DNA from: Tenacibaculum sp. MAR_2009_124
GTDB taxonomy: Bacteria > Bacteroidota > Bacteroidia > Flavobacteriales > Flavobacteriaceae
Direction of reading: 5' to 3'
Assembly: GCF_900105455.1 (NCBI RefSeq)
Contig: NZ_FNSF01000005.1
Coordinates: 496,001 to 560,000, forward strand
Length of the DNA stretch: 64,000 bases
The translations under genes were made by a program, and so were the position numbers. Positions 27,051 through 36,373 of this stretch are shown piece after piece. How positions within the stretch are numbered: position 1 is the stretch's first letter; every line of letters begins with the position of its first letter. Under the pieces are notes generated by a model. It had not been told where the DNA came from, made no database searches, and saw nothing but the letters and a program-made list of their open reading frames with translations.

Positions 27051-27692
27051 TTGCAAGCAATTGAACTTATTAATAATAAAGAAGGCTGGTTTACTATAGT
27101 CCTTTTAGTTTCCTTTGTTCTTATTGCTCTTTTAAAATTATTAAAACCAAAACAGCTTGTTGGTTATAGTATTTCTTTTTTTAGCCCAGGTTTTTTTCAA
27201 AAAAAAGCGGAGGAATTCATCAGTGTTTTTACACCTTTTAAACTCACATTACTTGCGTTTAGCATTATTATACTTTCGTTGGTATTTTACTCATCTTTTA
27301 ACAAGTTACTTTTTGATAGCCAAGATTTTCAATCGTTCTTAAAAATATTAGCAACTGTTTTTTGTTATATCTTTTTTAAATACATCATAGACATTTTCCT
27401 TGCTAATGTATTAGCTCTTAAAGAGAACGTTAACTATTTTTTACAACTTAAATACGGTTATTTATTTACAGTTTGCTTATTAATTTTCCCGATACTCATA
27501 GTGAACAAATATGCCATTAAAAGTGGCTATTTTCTGCTATTCACATTCGCTATTCTTCTTATTTTCAGAACCCTTTTGATTTTATTTAATAATAAAAGGC
27601 TCATTCTAGGTAAGTTGTTTTATTTTATTTTGTACTTTTGCACACTTGAAATAGCTCCGCTATTAATTCTTTATAAAACAACAACTACGTAA
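27051..27692 (+). CDS. DUF4271 integral membrane protein, TTG start
   Basis: A 213-residue protein with six or seven hydrophobic helices and almost no soluble part. It matches DUF4271: GWFTIVLLVSFVLIALLK at the front, a central HY-like FFKYIIDIFLANVLALKE, and the last helix CTLEIAPLLILYK. The start appears to be TTG, since no ATG lies at the right place and an in-frame stop occurs at 27027. It precedes hemD by 10 bases; the DUF4271-HemD pair is conserved in Flavobacteriia. No function is proven. Confidence 0.85.
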   Translation: MQAIELINNKEGWFTIVLLVSFVLIALLKLLKPKQLVGYSISFFSPGFFQKKAEEFISVFTPFKLTLLAFSIIILSLVFYSSFNKLLFDSQDFQSFLKILATVFCYIFFKYIIDIFLANVLALKENVNYFLQLKYGYLFTVCLLIFPILIVNKYAIKSGYFLLFTFAILLIFRTLLILFNNKRLILGKLFYFILYFCTLEIAPLLILYKTTTT

Positions 27693-27702
27693 AGAGAAAT
27701 TT

Positions 27703-28452
27703 ATGAAAGTGAAAACTATTTTAGTATCCCAACCAGCCCCTAAAACCGAAACTTCTCCTTATTTTGACTTAGCCGATAAGCTGAAAATTAAAGTTGATTT
27801 TCGTTCTTTTATTCATGTTGAAGGTATTCCCGGAAAAGAAGTAAGAGCGCACAAGATTGACTTAAACAATTACACAGCTATTATTTTAACGAGTAGAAAT
27901 GCTGTTGATCACTTCTTCAGAATTGCTGAAGAAATGCGTTTTACAGTACCAGATGACATGAAATATTTCTGTCAATCTGAAGCGGTTGCCTACTACTTAC
28001 AGAAATACGTTGTTTATAGAAAGCGTAAAATTTATGTAGGAACCAGAACTTTTCCAGAGTTAACTAAGTTAATTAAGAAGCACAAAGATGAGAAGTTCTT
28101 ATTACCTTCATCAGACAAGCTAAAAGCTTTAATCCCTAACGAATTAGATAAGTTAGGTGTTACTTGGACGAGAGCTGATCTTTACAGAACGGTAGTAAGT
28201 GATCTATCGGATTTAGAAAATGTTTTTTATGATGTTTTAGTATTCTTTAGTCCTTCAGGGATTGAAAGTTTATACAGAAACTTTCCTAATTTCAAGCAAA
28301 ACGATACTCGAATTGCTGTTTTTGGAAACTCTACTAAAAAAGCGGTAGAAGACAGAGGGTTAAGAGTTGACATTGCTGCTCCAGCGCCAGAAACTCCTTC
28401 TATGACCATGGCACTAGAAAAATACATTAAATCCAATAATGGGAAAAGATAG
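27703..28452 (+). CDS. hemD: Uroporphyrinogen-III synthase (HemD family)
   Basis: A 249-residue cytosolic protein of the HemD fold (two alpha/beta domains), which cyclises hydroxymethylbilane in haem synthesis. Family clues are ILVSQPAP at the N-terminus, NYTAIILTSRNAVDHFF, KYFCQSEAVAYYL, LLPSSDKLK, DVLVFFSPSGIESL and RIAVFGNSTKKAVEDRG. HemD is poorly conserved overall, so the call rests on these positions and on the DUF4271 neighbour, as in related genomes. It ends before a strong terminator. Confidence 0.88.
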   Translation: MKVKTILVSQPAPKTETSPYFDLADKLKIKVDFRSFIHVEGIPGKEVRAHKIDLNNYTAIILTSRNAVDHFFRIAEEMRFTVPDDMKYFCQSEAVAYYLQKYVVYRKRKIYVGTRTFPELTKLIKKHKDEKFLLPSSDKLKALIPNELDKLGVTWTRADLYRTVVSDLSDLENVFYDVLVFFSPSGIESLYRNFPNFKQNDTRIAVFGNSTKKAVEDRGLRVDIAAPAPETPSMTMALEKYIKSNNGKR

Positions 28453-28484
28453 TACGATATAGTCTATCTAAGAAATTCATTAAG

Positions 28485-28510
28485 CCACCAAATTACTTGG
28501 TGGTTTTTTT
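28485..28510 (+). terminator. Terminator after hemD
   Basis: CCACCAA-attac-TTGGTGG, a 7-bp stem with a five-base loop followed by seven T, 33 bases after the hemD stop. Confidence 0.85.
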
Positions 28511-28578
28511 ATTTTTTAGTGTAATGATTAATTTTTGAATTCGACTCTACTTATCATAACTTTATTGAAAAGTAATTA

Positions 28579-29268
28579 ATGTTGGAAAACACAGATAAAA
28601 CAGCCATATTAATATTTGCTAATTCTTCAAAAAAAGAAATACTTCGTAAATCTTTTTTAAAAGATGAAAAGCTGGTTGATTATCTAAACTCAAAAACAGT
28701 AAAGATTGCAAAGAAGGCTTGTTCAAACGTAATTGTTTACGACGAAAACCTTCAGGTCGGCGCTAATTTTTCCGAGAAATTTGCTAATGCTATTACAGAT
28801 GTTTTTAGTAAAGGTTTTAATCATATAGTAACTATTGGAAATGATAGCCCTGAACTTAAAGCAACTGACATTACCAATGCCATCATCAACTTACAAAAAG
28901 GAAAGAATGTTATCGGTCCGTCAAAAGATGGTGGAGTTTATTTAATTGGATTACACAAAAAACAATTCAACCGAGAAGAATTTACTTCTCTTTCTTGGCA
29001 AACAAACTTTTTGGGCAATGATCTGGAAGATTTATTAAAATCAAAAGGCGCCAAAATTGAAAAACTTCAGCGCCTAAAAGATATTGACTGCTATGATGAT
29101 TTGATATATTTCAGTACTTGTTTTTCAGTATCAAAAAACTTAAAAAGCTTCATTACGATAATTATTGGTATTCTTAAAGAATCTATTAGGAGTAGATTCA
29201 TTTTTACCTATAAATATCATTATTCAGCTCAGTTTTACAATAAAGGCTCACCTCTTAGTCCTTCATAA
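28579..29268 (+). CDS. DUF2064 (TIGR04282-like) protein, divergent paralogue
   Basis: A GT-A-like protein of 229 residues. The second half of the family pattern is present: IVTIGNDSPELKATDI, VIGPSKDGGVYLIGL and SWQTNFLGNDLEDL. The N-terminal nucleotide-binding motif PELGKVKTRLA, seen in the paralogue at 37279, is missing; here it reads ILIFANSSKKEILRKSF. It is therefore likely to have altered or lost transferase activity. The C-terminal 40 residues are not conserved text to my eye. It opens the arsenosugar-type cluster and precedes the SusC gene by 160 bases. Confidence 0.75.
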   Translation: MLENTDKTAILIFANSSKKEILRKSFLKDEKLVDYLNSKTVKIAKKACSNVIVYDENLQVGANFSEKFANAITDVFSKGFNHIVTIGNDSPELKATDITNAIINLQKGKNVIGPSKDGGVYLIGLHKKQFNREEFTSLSWQTNFLGNDLEDLLKSKGAKIEKLQRLKDIDCYDDLIYFSTCFSVSKNLKSFITIIIGILKESIRSRFIFTYKYHYSAQFYNKGSPLSPS

Positions 29269-29428
29269 ACTACTCCGCACAAACACGAGGGTTATCTAGT
29301 TGAAAACATTTTTAAAATCTTCGATGACAGCATCAGGAGAATTGAACTTTTGGTTATTGCTACGCGATTAAACCAACCAAAGCTATACTTCCTTAAATAA
29401 AGGAAAATTTCATTACAATATTTTACAC

Positions 29429-32400
29429 ATGAAACAAATCTTACTAGGATTGATTTTGTTTATTGTTCACAATGCCTATTCGCAACAATTGGTAAAAGGA
29501 ACAGTGACATCAAAACTTGACGGAACTCCCATTCCATATATAAACGTAACACTCAAAAACACTAAAACAGGAACTGTCACCGACCTCGACGGTAGTTACT
29601 CAATCAAAACTAGTGCTTTAGAAGACATACTTGTTTTTTCATCTATTGGTTACATTACAAAAGAAGTTGAGACTCGAAACAAAACAAATATAAATGTAAT
29701 CCTTTCCGAATCATCAACAGGATTGAGCGAAGTTGTTATCACAGCCCTAAATAAAAAAAGAGAATCAAAAGAGCTAGGATATGCCATTCAGAGTATTCAA
29801 CAAAAAGATATCTCTGAGGTTAAAGCAGTAAACTTTTTAGACAATCTTACTGGTAAACTTGCTGGCGTTTCGATCACTTCAGGAAGTGCGACAGGTGCCG
29901 GTTCATCTTCAAAAATAGTGATAAGAGGAGAACAGTCATTTACCAATAACAATCCACTGTTTATTGTTGACGGAACACCTATCAACAACAATACTGTTTT
30001 TAATTTTACGAATGAGGCCGCTGCTGGTTTTCAGGAGGTAGATTTCGGAAATGGTGCCATGGAAGTAAATTCTGATGATATTGAATCCGTATCCGTTTTA
30101 AAAGGCGCAAGTGCTGCTGCACTTTACGGAACAAGAGCTTCTAATGGTGTTATTATTATCAATACTAAAAAAGCAAAAGATAAATTCTCAGTAAGTCTTA
30201 ACTCTTCTTTATTTATCGATACTGCTTTCCAATTGCCTCAATTTCAAAATTTATATGGACAAGGAAATTCTGGGAATTTCGAGTTTGTAGATGGGCTCGG
30301 AGCTGGAATTAACGATAACATTACTTATAGTTGGGGCCCAAGGTTAGATCAAGGAGCTTTAATCCCTCAGTTCGACAGTCCCGTTACCTTACCTAATGGA
30401 ACCGTTGTAAGAGGTGGAGATACTTCACTTTACAATAGCCTACCGATTACACCTACACCTTTTGTTTCAAATCCTGACAATCTTAAAAATTTCTATCAAA
30501 CAGGAATCACCACCATTAATAACATTGCTATTGGCTCTGGTTTTGATAAAGGGAATTACCGACTTTCTTTTACAGATTTGAACAGTGAATCTATTATTCC
30601 TGGAGTGAATTTAAAACGTAAAACAATAACTACTAATCTTCAGTTTCTTCCATCAGATAAAACAACAGTTTCGGCTCATGTCAATTATGTAAATAGTAAT
30701 AGTGACAACAGACCATCAAATGGATACGGTTCTGAAAACGTGAATTACTCGCTAGTCGCATGGGGACCCAGATCTTTAAACATTGATAACCTGAGAAATT
30801 ATTGGCAACCTGGATTGGAAGGAAGACAACAATATGCATTTAACTATACTTTTTTCGATAACCCTTATTTTATTCTGCACGAGAATAGAAATGAATTTAA
30901 CAGAGATCGTCTTTTTGGGAATATATCTTTAAAGCAACAAATCACTAAGAATTTATCTGCAACGTTGAGAACAGGAATGGATTACTCAACAGAAAGAAGA
31001 AGATTTTTAAGAAACTTTAGTACCAACCGATTTAGAAATGGTGCTTATGCAGAACATGATGTAAGTTATCGAGAAATTAATACAGACTTCTTACTGAACT
31101 ATACCAAGAAAATAACAGATTTTGATTTTGATGTGTCTTTAGGAGGAAATCAACTTCGTCAAAAAGCGACTACAAAACAAACACAAACAACGCAATTAGC
31201 ACAACCTGGAATTTTCAGTTTTAACAATGCTGCTTCTCCTATTGAAACCTTTGATTTTTCTTCTGAAAAAAGAATTAATAGTTTGTATGGATTATTAAAA
31301 GTTGGATACAAGAACACGTTGTTTATTGATATTACAGGTAGAAATGATTGGTCAAGTGCTTTGGCCACGCCTTTTTCTGCTGAGAACACCTCTTTTTTCT
31401 ATCCTTCAGCTTCAACAAGTTTAATTCTTAACAATTTGTTTCAATTACCAAAAGCAATATCATTTGCAAAGTTAAGAGCTAGTATTGCTCAAGTAGGAAA
31501 CGATACAAATCCATATCAAACTTCAAGAACGTTTCTTCCAACAACAAATGTGAATTCTCAGCCTAGTTTTACGAGTCAGAACTTTATTCCAAATCCTAAT
31601 TTAAAACCTGAGAAAACTACTTCTTTTGAAATAGGAACAGATCTACGTTTTTTCAACGACAAACTTAACTTTGATATTACCTATTACAATGCCTTAACTG
31701 AAGATCAAATTTTATCACTCCCAATTCCAATATCATCTGGTTTTAACCAACAAGTAGTGAATGGAGGAAAAGTACGATCGGAAGGAATTGAAATTGTAAT
31801 GAACAGCACTCCTGTAAAAACTGGAAACTTTAAGTGGAACACTACCGTAAACTTCAGTCGAAATATTTCAACTATCGAATCATTACCTCAAAATAGTGGT
31901 AGAGTAACTTTGGCATATTCGAGAGTATACAACAATCCTGATCAAACAGTTTGGTTTCAAGTAGAAGAAGGTGGAAGAATTGGAGATTTTTACGGTACGG
32001 GATATCTTAAAAATGAAAATGGAGATTTCGTTTTAACTCCTGAAGGAAGATTTATTGCTGATCCAACCTTGAAAAAACTAGGAAATTACAACCCTGATTT
32101 CACACTTGGTTTTAATAATGAATTTAACTACAAAAACTGGAGCCTAAGTTTTTTGTTTGACTGGCGTCAAGGCGGAGAATTAGTTTCCCGAACTTTGTCC
32201 CTTGCCGGTGTTGGCGGGCAATTAGAAGAAACTGCGTACAGACCTGAAGAAGGAATTGTTGCGCAAGGTGTTGTTAACACAGGAACCGCTCAAAACCCGA
32301 TATACACTCAAAATACTACAGCGGTGACTCCTGAAAGTTATTACCGTCAGTTTTACGATAGAAACCATGAGGAAAATAATGTATACGATGCTTCATTTTT

Positions 32401-32644
32401 AAAGCTTCGACAGTTTTCTTTAGGCTACACTTTCCATTTAAAAAACAATGCTTTCGGCTTTGTAAAAAATGGAGCTAAGGTAAACCTTTCTCTCATCGGA
32501 AGGAATCTGTTTGCTATTAGTGATATTCCGCATTTTGATCCCGAACAATTAGCTGTTCAAGGTCAAGGTATTGTTGGTGGAGTTGAAGACATGTCTTATG
32601 CTTCTTCCAGAAGTTTTGGTTTTAAACTTGGTGTTAACTTCTAA
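29429..32644 (+). CDS. SusC/RagA family TonB-linked outer membrane protein
   Basis: A 1071-residue receptor: signal peptide (1-18, ending in AYSQ), CarboxypepD_reg-like domain (about 20-105), TonB plug (about 110-250, with NFLDNLTGKLAGVSI and the SusC hallmark NPLFIVDGTPINN, then LKGASAAALYGTRASNG), and a barrel ending in SFGFKLGVNF. It pairs with the SusD gene 12 bases downstream, giving a lipoprotein-lidded pore for importing a nutrient. The cluster suggests an organoarsenic, nucleoside or sugar-like ligand rather than a polysaccharide, since no glycoside hydrolase is nearby. Confidence 0.95.
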   Translation: MKQILLGLILFIVHNAYSQQLVKGTVTSKLDGTPIPYINVTLKNTKTGTVTDLDGSYSIKTSALEDILVFSSIGYITKEVETRNKTNINVILSESSTGLSEVVITALNKKRESKELGYAIQSIQQKDISEVKAVNFLDNLTGKLAGVSITSGSATGAGSSSKIVIRGEQSFTNNNPLFIVDGTPINNNTVFNFTNEAAAGFQEVDFGNGAMEVNSDDIESVSVLKGASAAALYGTRASNGVIIINTKKAKDKFSVSLNSSLFIDTAFQLPQFQNLYGQGNSGNFEFVDGLGAGINDNITYSWGPRLDQGALIPQFDSPVTLPNGTVVRGGDTSLYNSLPITPTPFVSNPDNLKNFYQTGITTINNIAIGSGFDKGNYRLSFTDLNSESIIPGVNLKRKTITTNLQFLPSDKTTVSAHVNYVNSNSDNRPSNGYGSENVNYSLVAWGPRSLNIDNLRNYWQPGLEGRQQYAFNYTFFDNPYFILHENRNEFNRDRLFGNISLKQQITKNLSATLRTGMDYSTERRRFLRNFSTNRFRNGAYAEHDVSYREINTDFLLNYTKKITDFDFDVSLGGNQLRQKATTKQTQTTQLAQPGIFSFNNAASPIETFDFSSEKRINSLYGLLKVGYKNTLFIDITGRNDWSSALATPFSAENTSFFYPSASTSLILNNLFQLPKAISFAKLRASIAQVGNDTNPYQTSRTFLPTTNVNSQPSFTSQNFIPNPNLKPEKTTSFEIGTDLRFFNDKLNFDITYYNALTEDQILSLPIPISSGFNQQVVNGGKVRSEGIEIVMNSTPVKTGNFKWNTTVNFSRNISTIESLPQNSGRVTLAYSRVYNNPDQTVWFQVEEGGRIGDFYGTGYLKNENGDFVLTPEGRFIADPTLKKLGNYNPDFTLGFNNEFNYKNWSLSFLFDWRQGGELVSRTLSLAGVGGQLEETAYRPEEGIVAQGVVNTGTAQNPIYTQNTTAVTPESYYRQFYDRNHEENNVYDASFLKLRQFSLGYTFHLKNNAFGFVKNGAKVNLSLIGRNLFAISDIPHFDPEQLAVQGQGIVGGVEDMSYASSRSFGFKLGVNF

Positions 32645-32656
32645 TTTAATTACAAA

Positions 32657-34081
32657 ATGAAACGTTTTATATATATTCTTATTGTCTTTACTAGCTTTGG
32701 ATGCACCAATGACTTCCAAAACATTAATACAAATCCTAATTTCCCTGTGGATGTAGAACCTAGTTTATTATTTAGAAAGGTGATTTACAACTACGGAGAA
32801 GCGATGTCGTACGAAGGTTTTGTTGCTGGTAATTTACTAAGTCAGCAACTTACTGCATTAGACTTTAACTTGTTTGACCGCCATGCTTTGAAGTCGCCAC
32901 AGCTAGGCGGAAATCCTTGGTCTATTTTTTACACCAATTTACGTGACAATGAAATTGTTTTAAACAAAGCTAAGAACGAGTCTACTTTTTCAGTTTATGA
33001 AGGCCCCGCTTTAATTTTTAAGGCCTATATGACTATGGCACTAACCGATCTTTTTGGCGATGTTCCTTACAGTGAAGCTTTTTCTGGAGATCAACAAACA
33101 GTAACTCCAAAATACGATTCACAACAGAGTATTTACCTTAATGAAGAAGGCATACTCGACAACCTACAAAAAGGAATTGCTGCCATTGAAAACTATTCGG
33201 GAAGCCTGCCTCTTGAGGGAGATGTTTTGTACAATGGTAACCTTTCAAACTGGATTAAATTTGCGAACTCACTTCGAATAAAAGCTTTGTTAAGAATTTC
33301 TTCTAAACAAGATATTTCTTCAGATTTACAAGCAATTGTTTCTGATGGAAATTACATTTCTGCAAGCAATGAAAATGCGATTTTCCAATTTACAGATGGT
33401 GAACCCAATAATTTCAGAATGGCTCGTTTACGTGCCGGGGACTTCAACAATTTTGTGCTTTCCGAAACCTTAGAAGATGTGCTCAAAAACTTAAACGATC
33501 CGAGAATAGAAACATTATTTCAACCCTTTGGAAATTCCACTAACGAATACAACGGTTTAATTAACGGAATTGACGCTTCTCAAACGACCATTTCTTTAAG
33601 TGATTACTCTTTAGCAGGAACTATATTTAGAGAAGAAACAGGTAAGCTAAAGGCAAATTATATGACACATTTTGAAACTAAGTTCTTATTAGCAGAAGCT
33701 GCTTTGAAAGGATTTATTACTAATAATCCTCAAGAAATCTATAATGCAGCGTTGGTAGATGCCTTCGAATATTGGAATGTTAGTTTACCTGATGATTACT
33801 TAATGGGAACGGCGGCTTACAATACAGCCAACGCTTTAGAACAGATCATTACACAAAAATGGATTGCAAACTTTATCAATGGGTATGAAGGTTGGATTGA
33901 ATACAGAAGAACAGGGTTTCCTAACTTAAAATCTGTTTCCGCAAGTTTAAATAATGAACTAATTCCGGTTCGAATGCCTTATCCAGCTGAAGAAGAGACA
34001 TTAAACAACGCAAATTATTCTATCGCTGCGGAGGCCACTGATAATAACAGCATTAATTTTAAAGTTTGGTGGGCACAATAA
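32657..34081 (+). CDS. SusD/RagB family nutrient-binding outer-membrane lipoprotein
   Basis: A 474-residue lipoprotein with a lipobox (signal MKRFIYILIVFTSFG, Cys16). It resembles the SusD-like_2 branch: FQNINTNPNFPVDVEP, the alpha-helical TPR-like YEGPALIFKAYMTMALTDLFGDVPYSEAF motif, ALLRISSKQDI and the C-terminal GWIEYRRTGFPNL. It binds substrate at the cell surface and acts as lid of the SusC pore encoded just upstream. It is followed by a 7-bp tandem repeat and then the symporter gene. Confidence 0.94.
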   Translation: MKRFIYILIVFTSFGCTNDFQNINTNPNFPVDVEPSLLFRKVIYNYGEAMSYEGFVAGNLLSQQLTALDFNLFDRHALKSPQLGGNPWSIFYTNLRDNEIVLNKAKNESTFSVYEGPALIFKAYMTMALTDLFGDVPYSEAFSGDQQTVTPKYDSQQSIYLNEEGILDNLQKGIAAIENYSGSLPLEGDVLYNGNLSNWIKFANSLRIKALLRISSKQDISSDLQAIVSDGNYISASNENAIFQFTDGEPNNFRMARLRAGDFNNFVLSETLEDVLKNLNDPRIETLFQPFGNSTNEYNGLINGIDASQTTISLSDYSLAGTIFREETGKLKANYMTHFETKFLLAEAALKGFITNNPQEIYNAALVDAFEYWNVSLPDDYLMGTAAYNTANALEQIITQKWIANFINGYEGWIEYRRTGFPNLKSVSASLNNELIPVRMPYPAEEETLNNANYSIAAEATDNNSINFKVWWAQ

Positions 34082-34098
34082 TACATAAGTCAGAAATC

Positions 34099-34161
34099 GA
34101 AAGTCGAAAGGCGAAAGTCAAAAGTCAAAAGGCGAAAGGCGAAAGTTGAAAGTTGAAAGTC
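34099..34161 (+). repeat. Tandem 7-bp repeat (nine units)
   Basis: Nine contiguous heptamers, consensus GAAAGTC with variants GAAAGGC, AAAAGTC, AAAAGGC and GAAAGTT, fill most of the gap between susD (ends 34081) and the symporter gene (starts 34175). A degenerate unit precedes them. The unit count may vary among strains. Confidence 0.85.
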
Positions 34162-34174
34162 TATATAGAAAACT

Positions 34175-35524
34175 ATGAATGAACATATTGAAATATGGCA
34201 ATGGGCATTGCTCTTAATACCGAGTTTAGCATTTATAATCTTTTCACCTTTAGCGAAAACAAAGGAAGTATTCTTTAAGGCAACTCAAAAAAACAAAACT
34301 CCTAATACCTTGTTATTAACAGGTAGTTTGGTAATCTCTTGGATTTTTGCTAAAAGTATTACAAATGCAGCTAACTTAGGTCAACAATTTGGTTTAGCTG
34401 GTGGAGTGGCGTACGCTATGTATTATCTGTCATTTGCCGTTGCAGGGGTTATTGTTTATCAATTAAGAACAAAAGGTAATTTTAAAAGTATACACCACTT
34501 TTTAGAAACACGATTTGGTCATTTCGCTATTCTTATTTTTTCCCTTTTAATAATAATCCGCCTTTTTAACGAAGTATGGTCAAACACCATGGTTATAGGT
34601 AGTTACTTTGGTGAAATAGGTAGCAATCCTTACTACTACTCCATCATTGTATTTACTGGGCTCACTTTGTTTTACGCTTTAAAAGGAGGCTTAAGTAGCA
34701 GTATATTTACAGATGCCATTCAAATGATTTTTTTTGCTGTTTTATTAATAATAATCTTATGGAAGCTTTTCTCTTTTGATAATTTTAGTTTCTCAGACAT
34801 TTCAACATCAAGTGATTGGAGTATGGCTTTAGGCGGTAATTTAATTTTTGCTGCTTTTATTCAATCTTTTAGTTATCCTTTTCATGATCCTGTTTTAACC
34901 GACCGCGGATTTATCAGTAATCCAAAAACCACTTTAAAAAGTTTTCTTTGGGCTACAATTATAGGCTTTCTATGCATTCTTTTATTCAGCTTTGTTGGAA
35001 TTTTTGCAAAAGCCAATGGACTTGTCGGACAAGCTACAGTAGCCATAAGTAAATTGTTTGGTACAGTAATACTGCTGTTGATTAACTTTATCATGATTAG
35101 CTCAGCTGCGTCTACATTAGATTCGACTTTTGCTTCAGCGTCAAAATTGATTGCCGTAGACTTAAACATAAAACCTACACTTTCCTTTGGTAGAATAATA
35201 ATGATTGCTATTGCAGTTATTGGTACTATTCCTGTATTTTTAGACGCTTCCATTTTATCTGCTACCACCATTAGTGGTACCATGGTTATTGGATTAGCTC
35301 CTGTTTTTATTCTTTGGAAATTAAAAGCTCCAAAAACAAGTTTTTACCTATCTGTTTTTGCTGGAATTTTTTTCGGCTTTTTGTTAATCTTTAAAACCTT
35401 TCCATCATCTTTAATTCTAACAACTGGAAAATATGCCGATTTGTTATGGATTAATATCTGGGGAAGTTGTATTTGTTTCATTTTATATTTAATACCCATA
35501 TGGATAAAAAAAACATTCAATTAG
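34175..35524 (+). CDS. Sodium:solute symporter family protein
   Basis: Inner-membrane transporter of 449 residues with about 12-13 helices, in the SSS style: SWIFAKSITNAANLGQQFGLAGGVAYAMYY, an ALKGGLSSSIFTDAIQMIFF motif (the SSS signature region), and later ISSAASTLDSTFASASKLIAVD. It would carry the ligand, imported by the SusCD pair, into the cytoplasm with sodium. It overlaps the metallophosphoesterase gene by 25 bases, indicating coupling. Confidence 0.88.
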   Translation: MNEHIEIWQWALLLIPSLAFIIFSPLAKTKEVFFKATQKNKTPNTLLLTGSLVISWIFAKSITNAANLGQQFGLAGGVAYAMYYLSFAVAGVIVYQLRTKGNFKSIHHFLETRFGHFAILIFSLLIIIRLFNEVWSNTMVIGSYFGEIGSNPYYYSIIVFTGLTLFYALKGGLSSSIFTDAIQMIFFAVLLIIILWKLFSFDNFSFSDISTSSDWSMALGGNLIFAAFIQSFSYPFHDPVLTDRGFISNPKTTLKSFLWATIIGFLCILLFSFVGIFAKANGLVGQATVAISKLFGTVILLLINFIMISSAASTLDSTFASASKLIAVDLNIKPTLSFGRIIMIAIAVIGTIPVFLDASILSATTISGTMVIGLAPVFILWKLKAPKTSFYLSVFAGIFFGFLLIFKTFPSSLILTTGKYADLLWINIWGSCICFILYLIPIWIKKTFN

Positions 35525-36333
35525 ATTCAATAACTGGGAACACAATTCTTTTTGGAGGTGTCTATAGTAATCTCCAGGCTTTAGAGGCATTAATTCAAGT
35601 AGCGAAAGAAGAAGGTATTGCTCCCGAAAATTGCTTTTGTACAGGTGATATTGTAGGCTATTGTGCCCAACCCGAAAAAACTGTGCAAAAATTTATCGAC
35701 TGGGGAGCGAATAGTATTATTGGTAATGTCGAGCTACAATTAAGAAATGGAGATGAAGATTGTGGATGCGATTTTAAAGCAGGTTCTCGCTGTGATACTT
35801 TTTCGAAGTCATGGTATCCATATGCTCAACATTTACTATCAGAAGAATCCATTAACTGGATGCAATCGTTACCTGATCACATATGCTTTACGTATGCTGA
35901 AAAAAAAATGACACTAGTGCACGGAAGTTATGAGAACATTTCCGAATTCATATTTAAATCTACTCCTTGGAAACAAAAAGAACCTTCTTTTACTATAACT
36001 GATAGTGATGTTATTATTGCAGGGCATTCTGGACTTCCGTTCGTTGACAAATTTCAAGATAAACTTTGGCTAAACCCTGGTGTTATTGGAATGCCTGCCA
36101 ATGATGGCCATCCACATGTTTGGTATGCCATTCTGGATGATTCCAATGGTTTCTCTTTCGAATTTAAAACATTGAAGTACGATCATTCAAAAGCTAATAA
36201 GCTTATGATAAAAAACAACCTTCCGAAAGAGTATGCTAAAACCTTACTTACTGGTTTTTGGGATAACATGGAAATTTTACCTCAGCAAGAACAACTATGG
36301 AAAGGGCAATATTTAAATAAAATCATGTACTAA
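35500..36333 (+). CDS. Metallophosphoesterase-family protein with altered metal site
   Basis: Start at 35500 (MDKKNIQLDSITG) inside the symporter 3' end, chosen because the calcineurin-like fold begins soon after; 277 residues. The usual first motif D-x-H is replaced by ILFGGVYSNLQAL (D to G, H to Y), while GDIVGY, GNVE, LVHGSY and GHSG persist. A cysteine-rich insert, DCGCDFKAGSRCD, is conspicuous. From memory, homologues beside arsenosugar genes share the GGxYSN motif, so this is probably a family trait. Enzyme activity is uncertain, and organoarsenic binding through the Cys is only conjecture. Confidence 0.78.
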   Translation: MDKKNIQLDSITGNTILFGGVYSNLQALEALIQVAKEEGIAPENCFCTGDIVGYCAQPEKTVQKFIDWGANSIIGNVELQLRNGDEDCGCDFKAGSRCDTFSKSWYPYAQHLLSEESINWMQSLPDHICFTYAEKKMTLVHGSYENISEFIFKSTPWKQKEPSFTITDSDVIIAGHSGLPFVDKFQDKLWLNPGVIGMPANDGHPHVWYAILDDSNGFSFEFKTLKYDHSKANKLMIKNNLPKEYAKTLLTGFWDNMEILPQQEQLWKGQYLNKIMY

Positions 36334-36373
36334 TAATAATTCATTATTTTTATAATGACGATGAGAATGTAAT

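Noticed and set aside
34093..34174. CRISPR-like repeat array after susD
   Set aside because: The units are contiguous 7-mers without spacers, and no cas genes are present. It is a simple tandem repeat.
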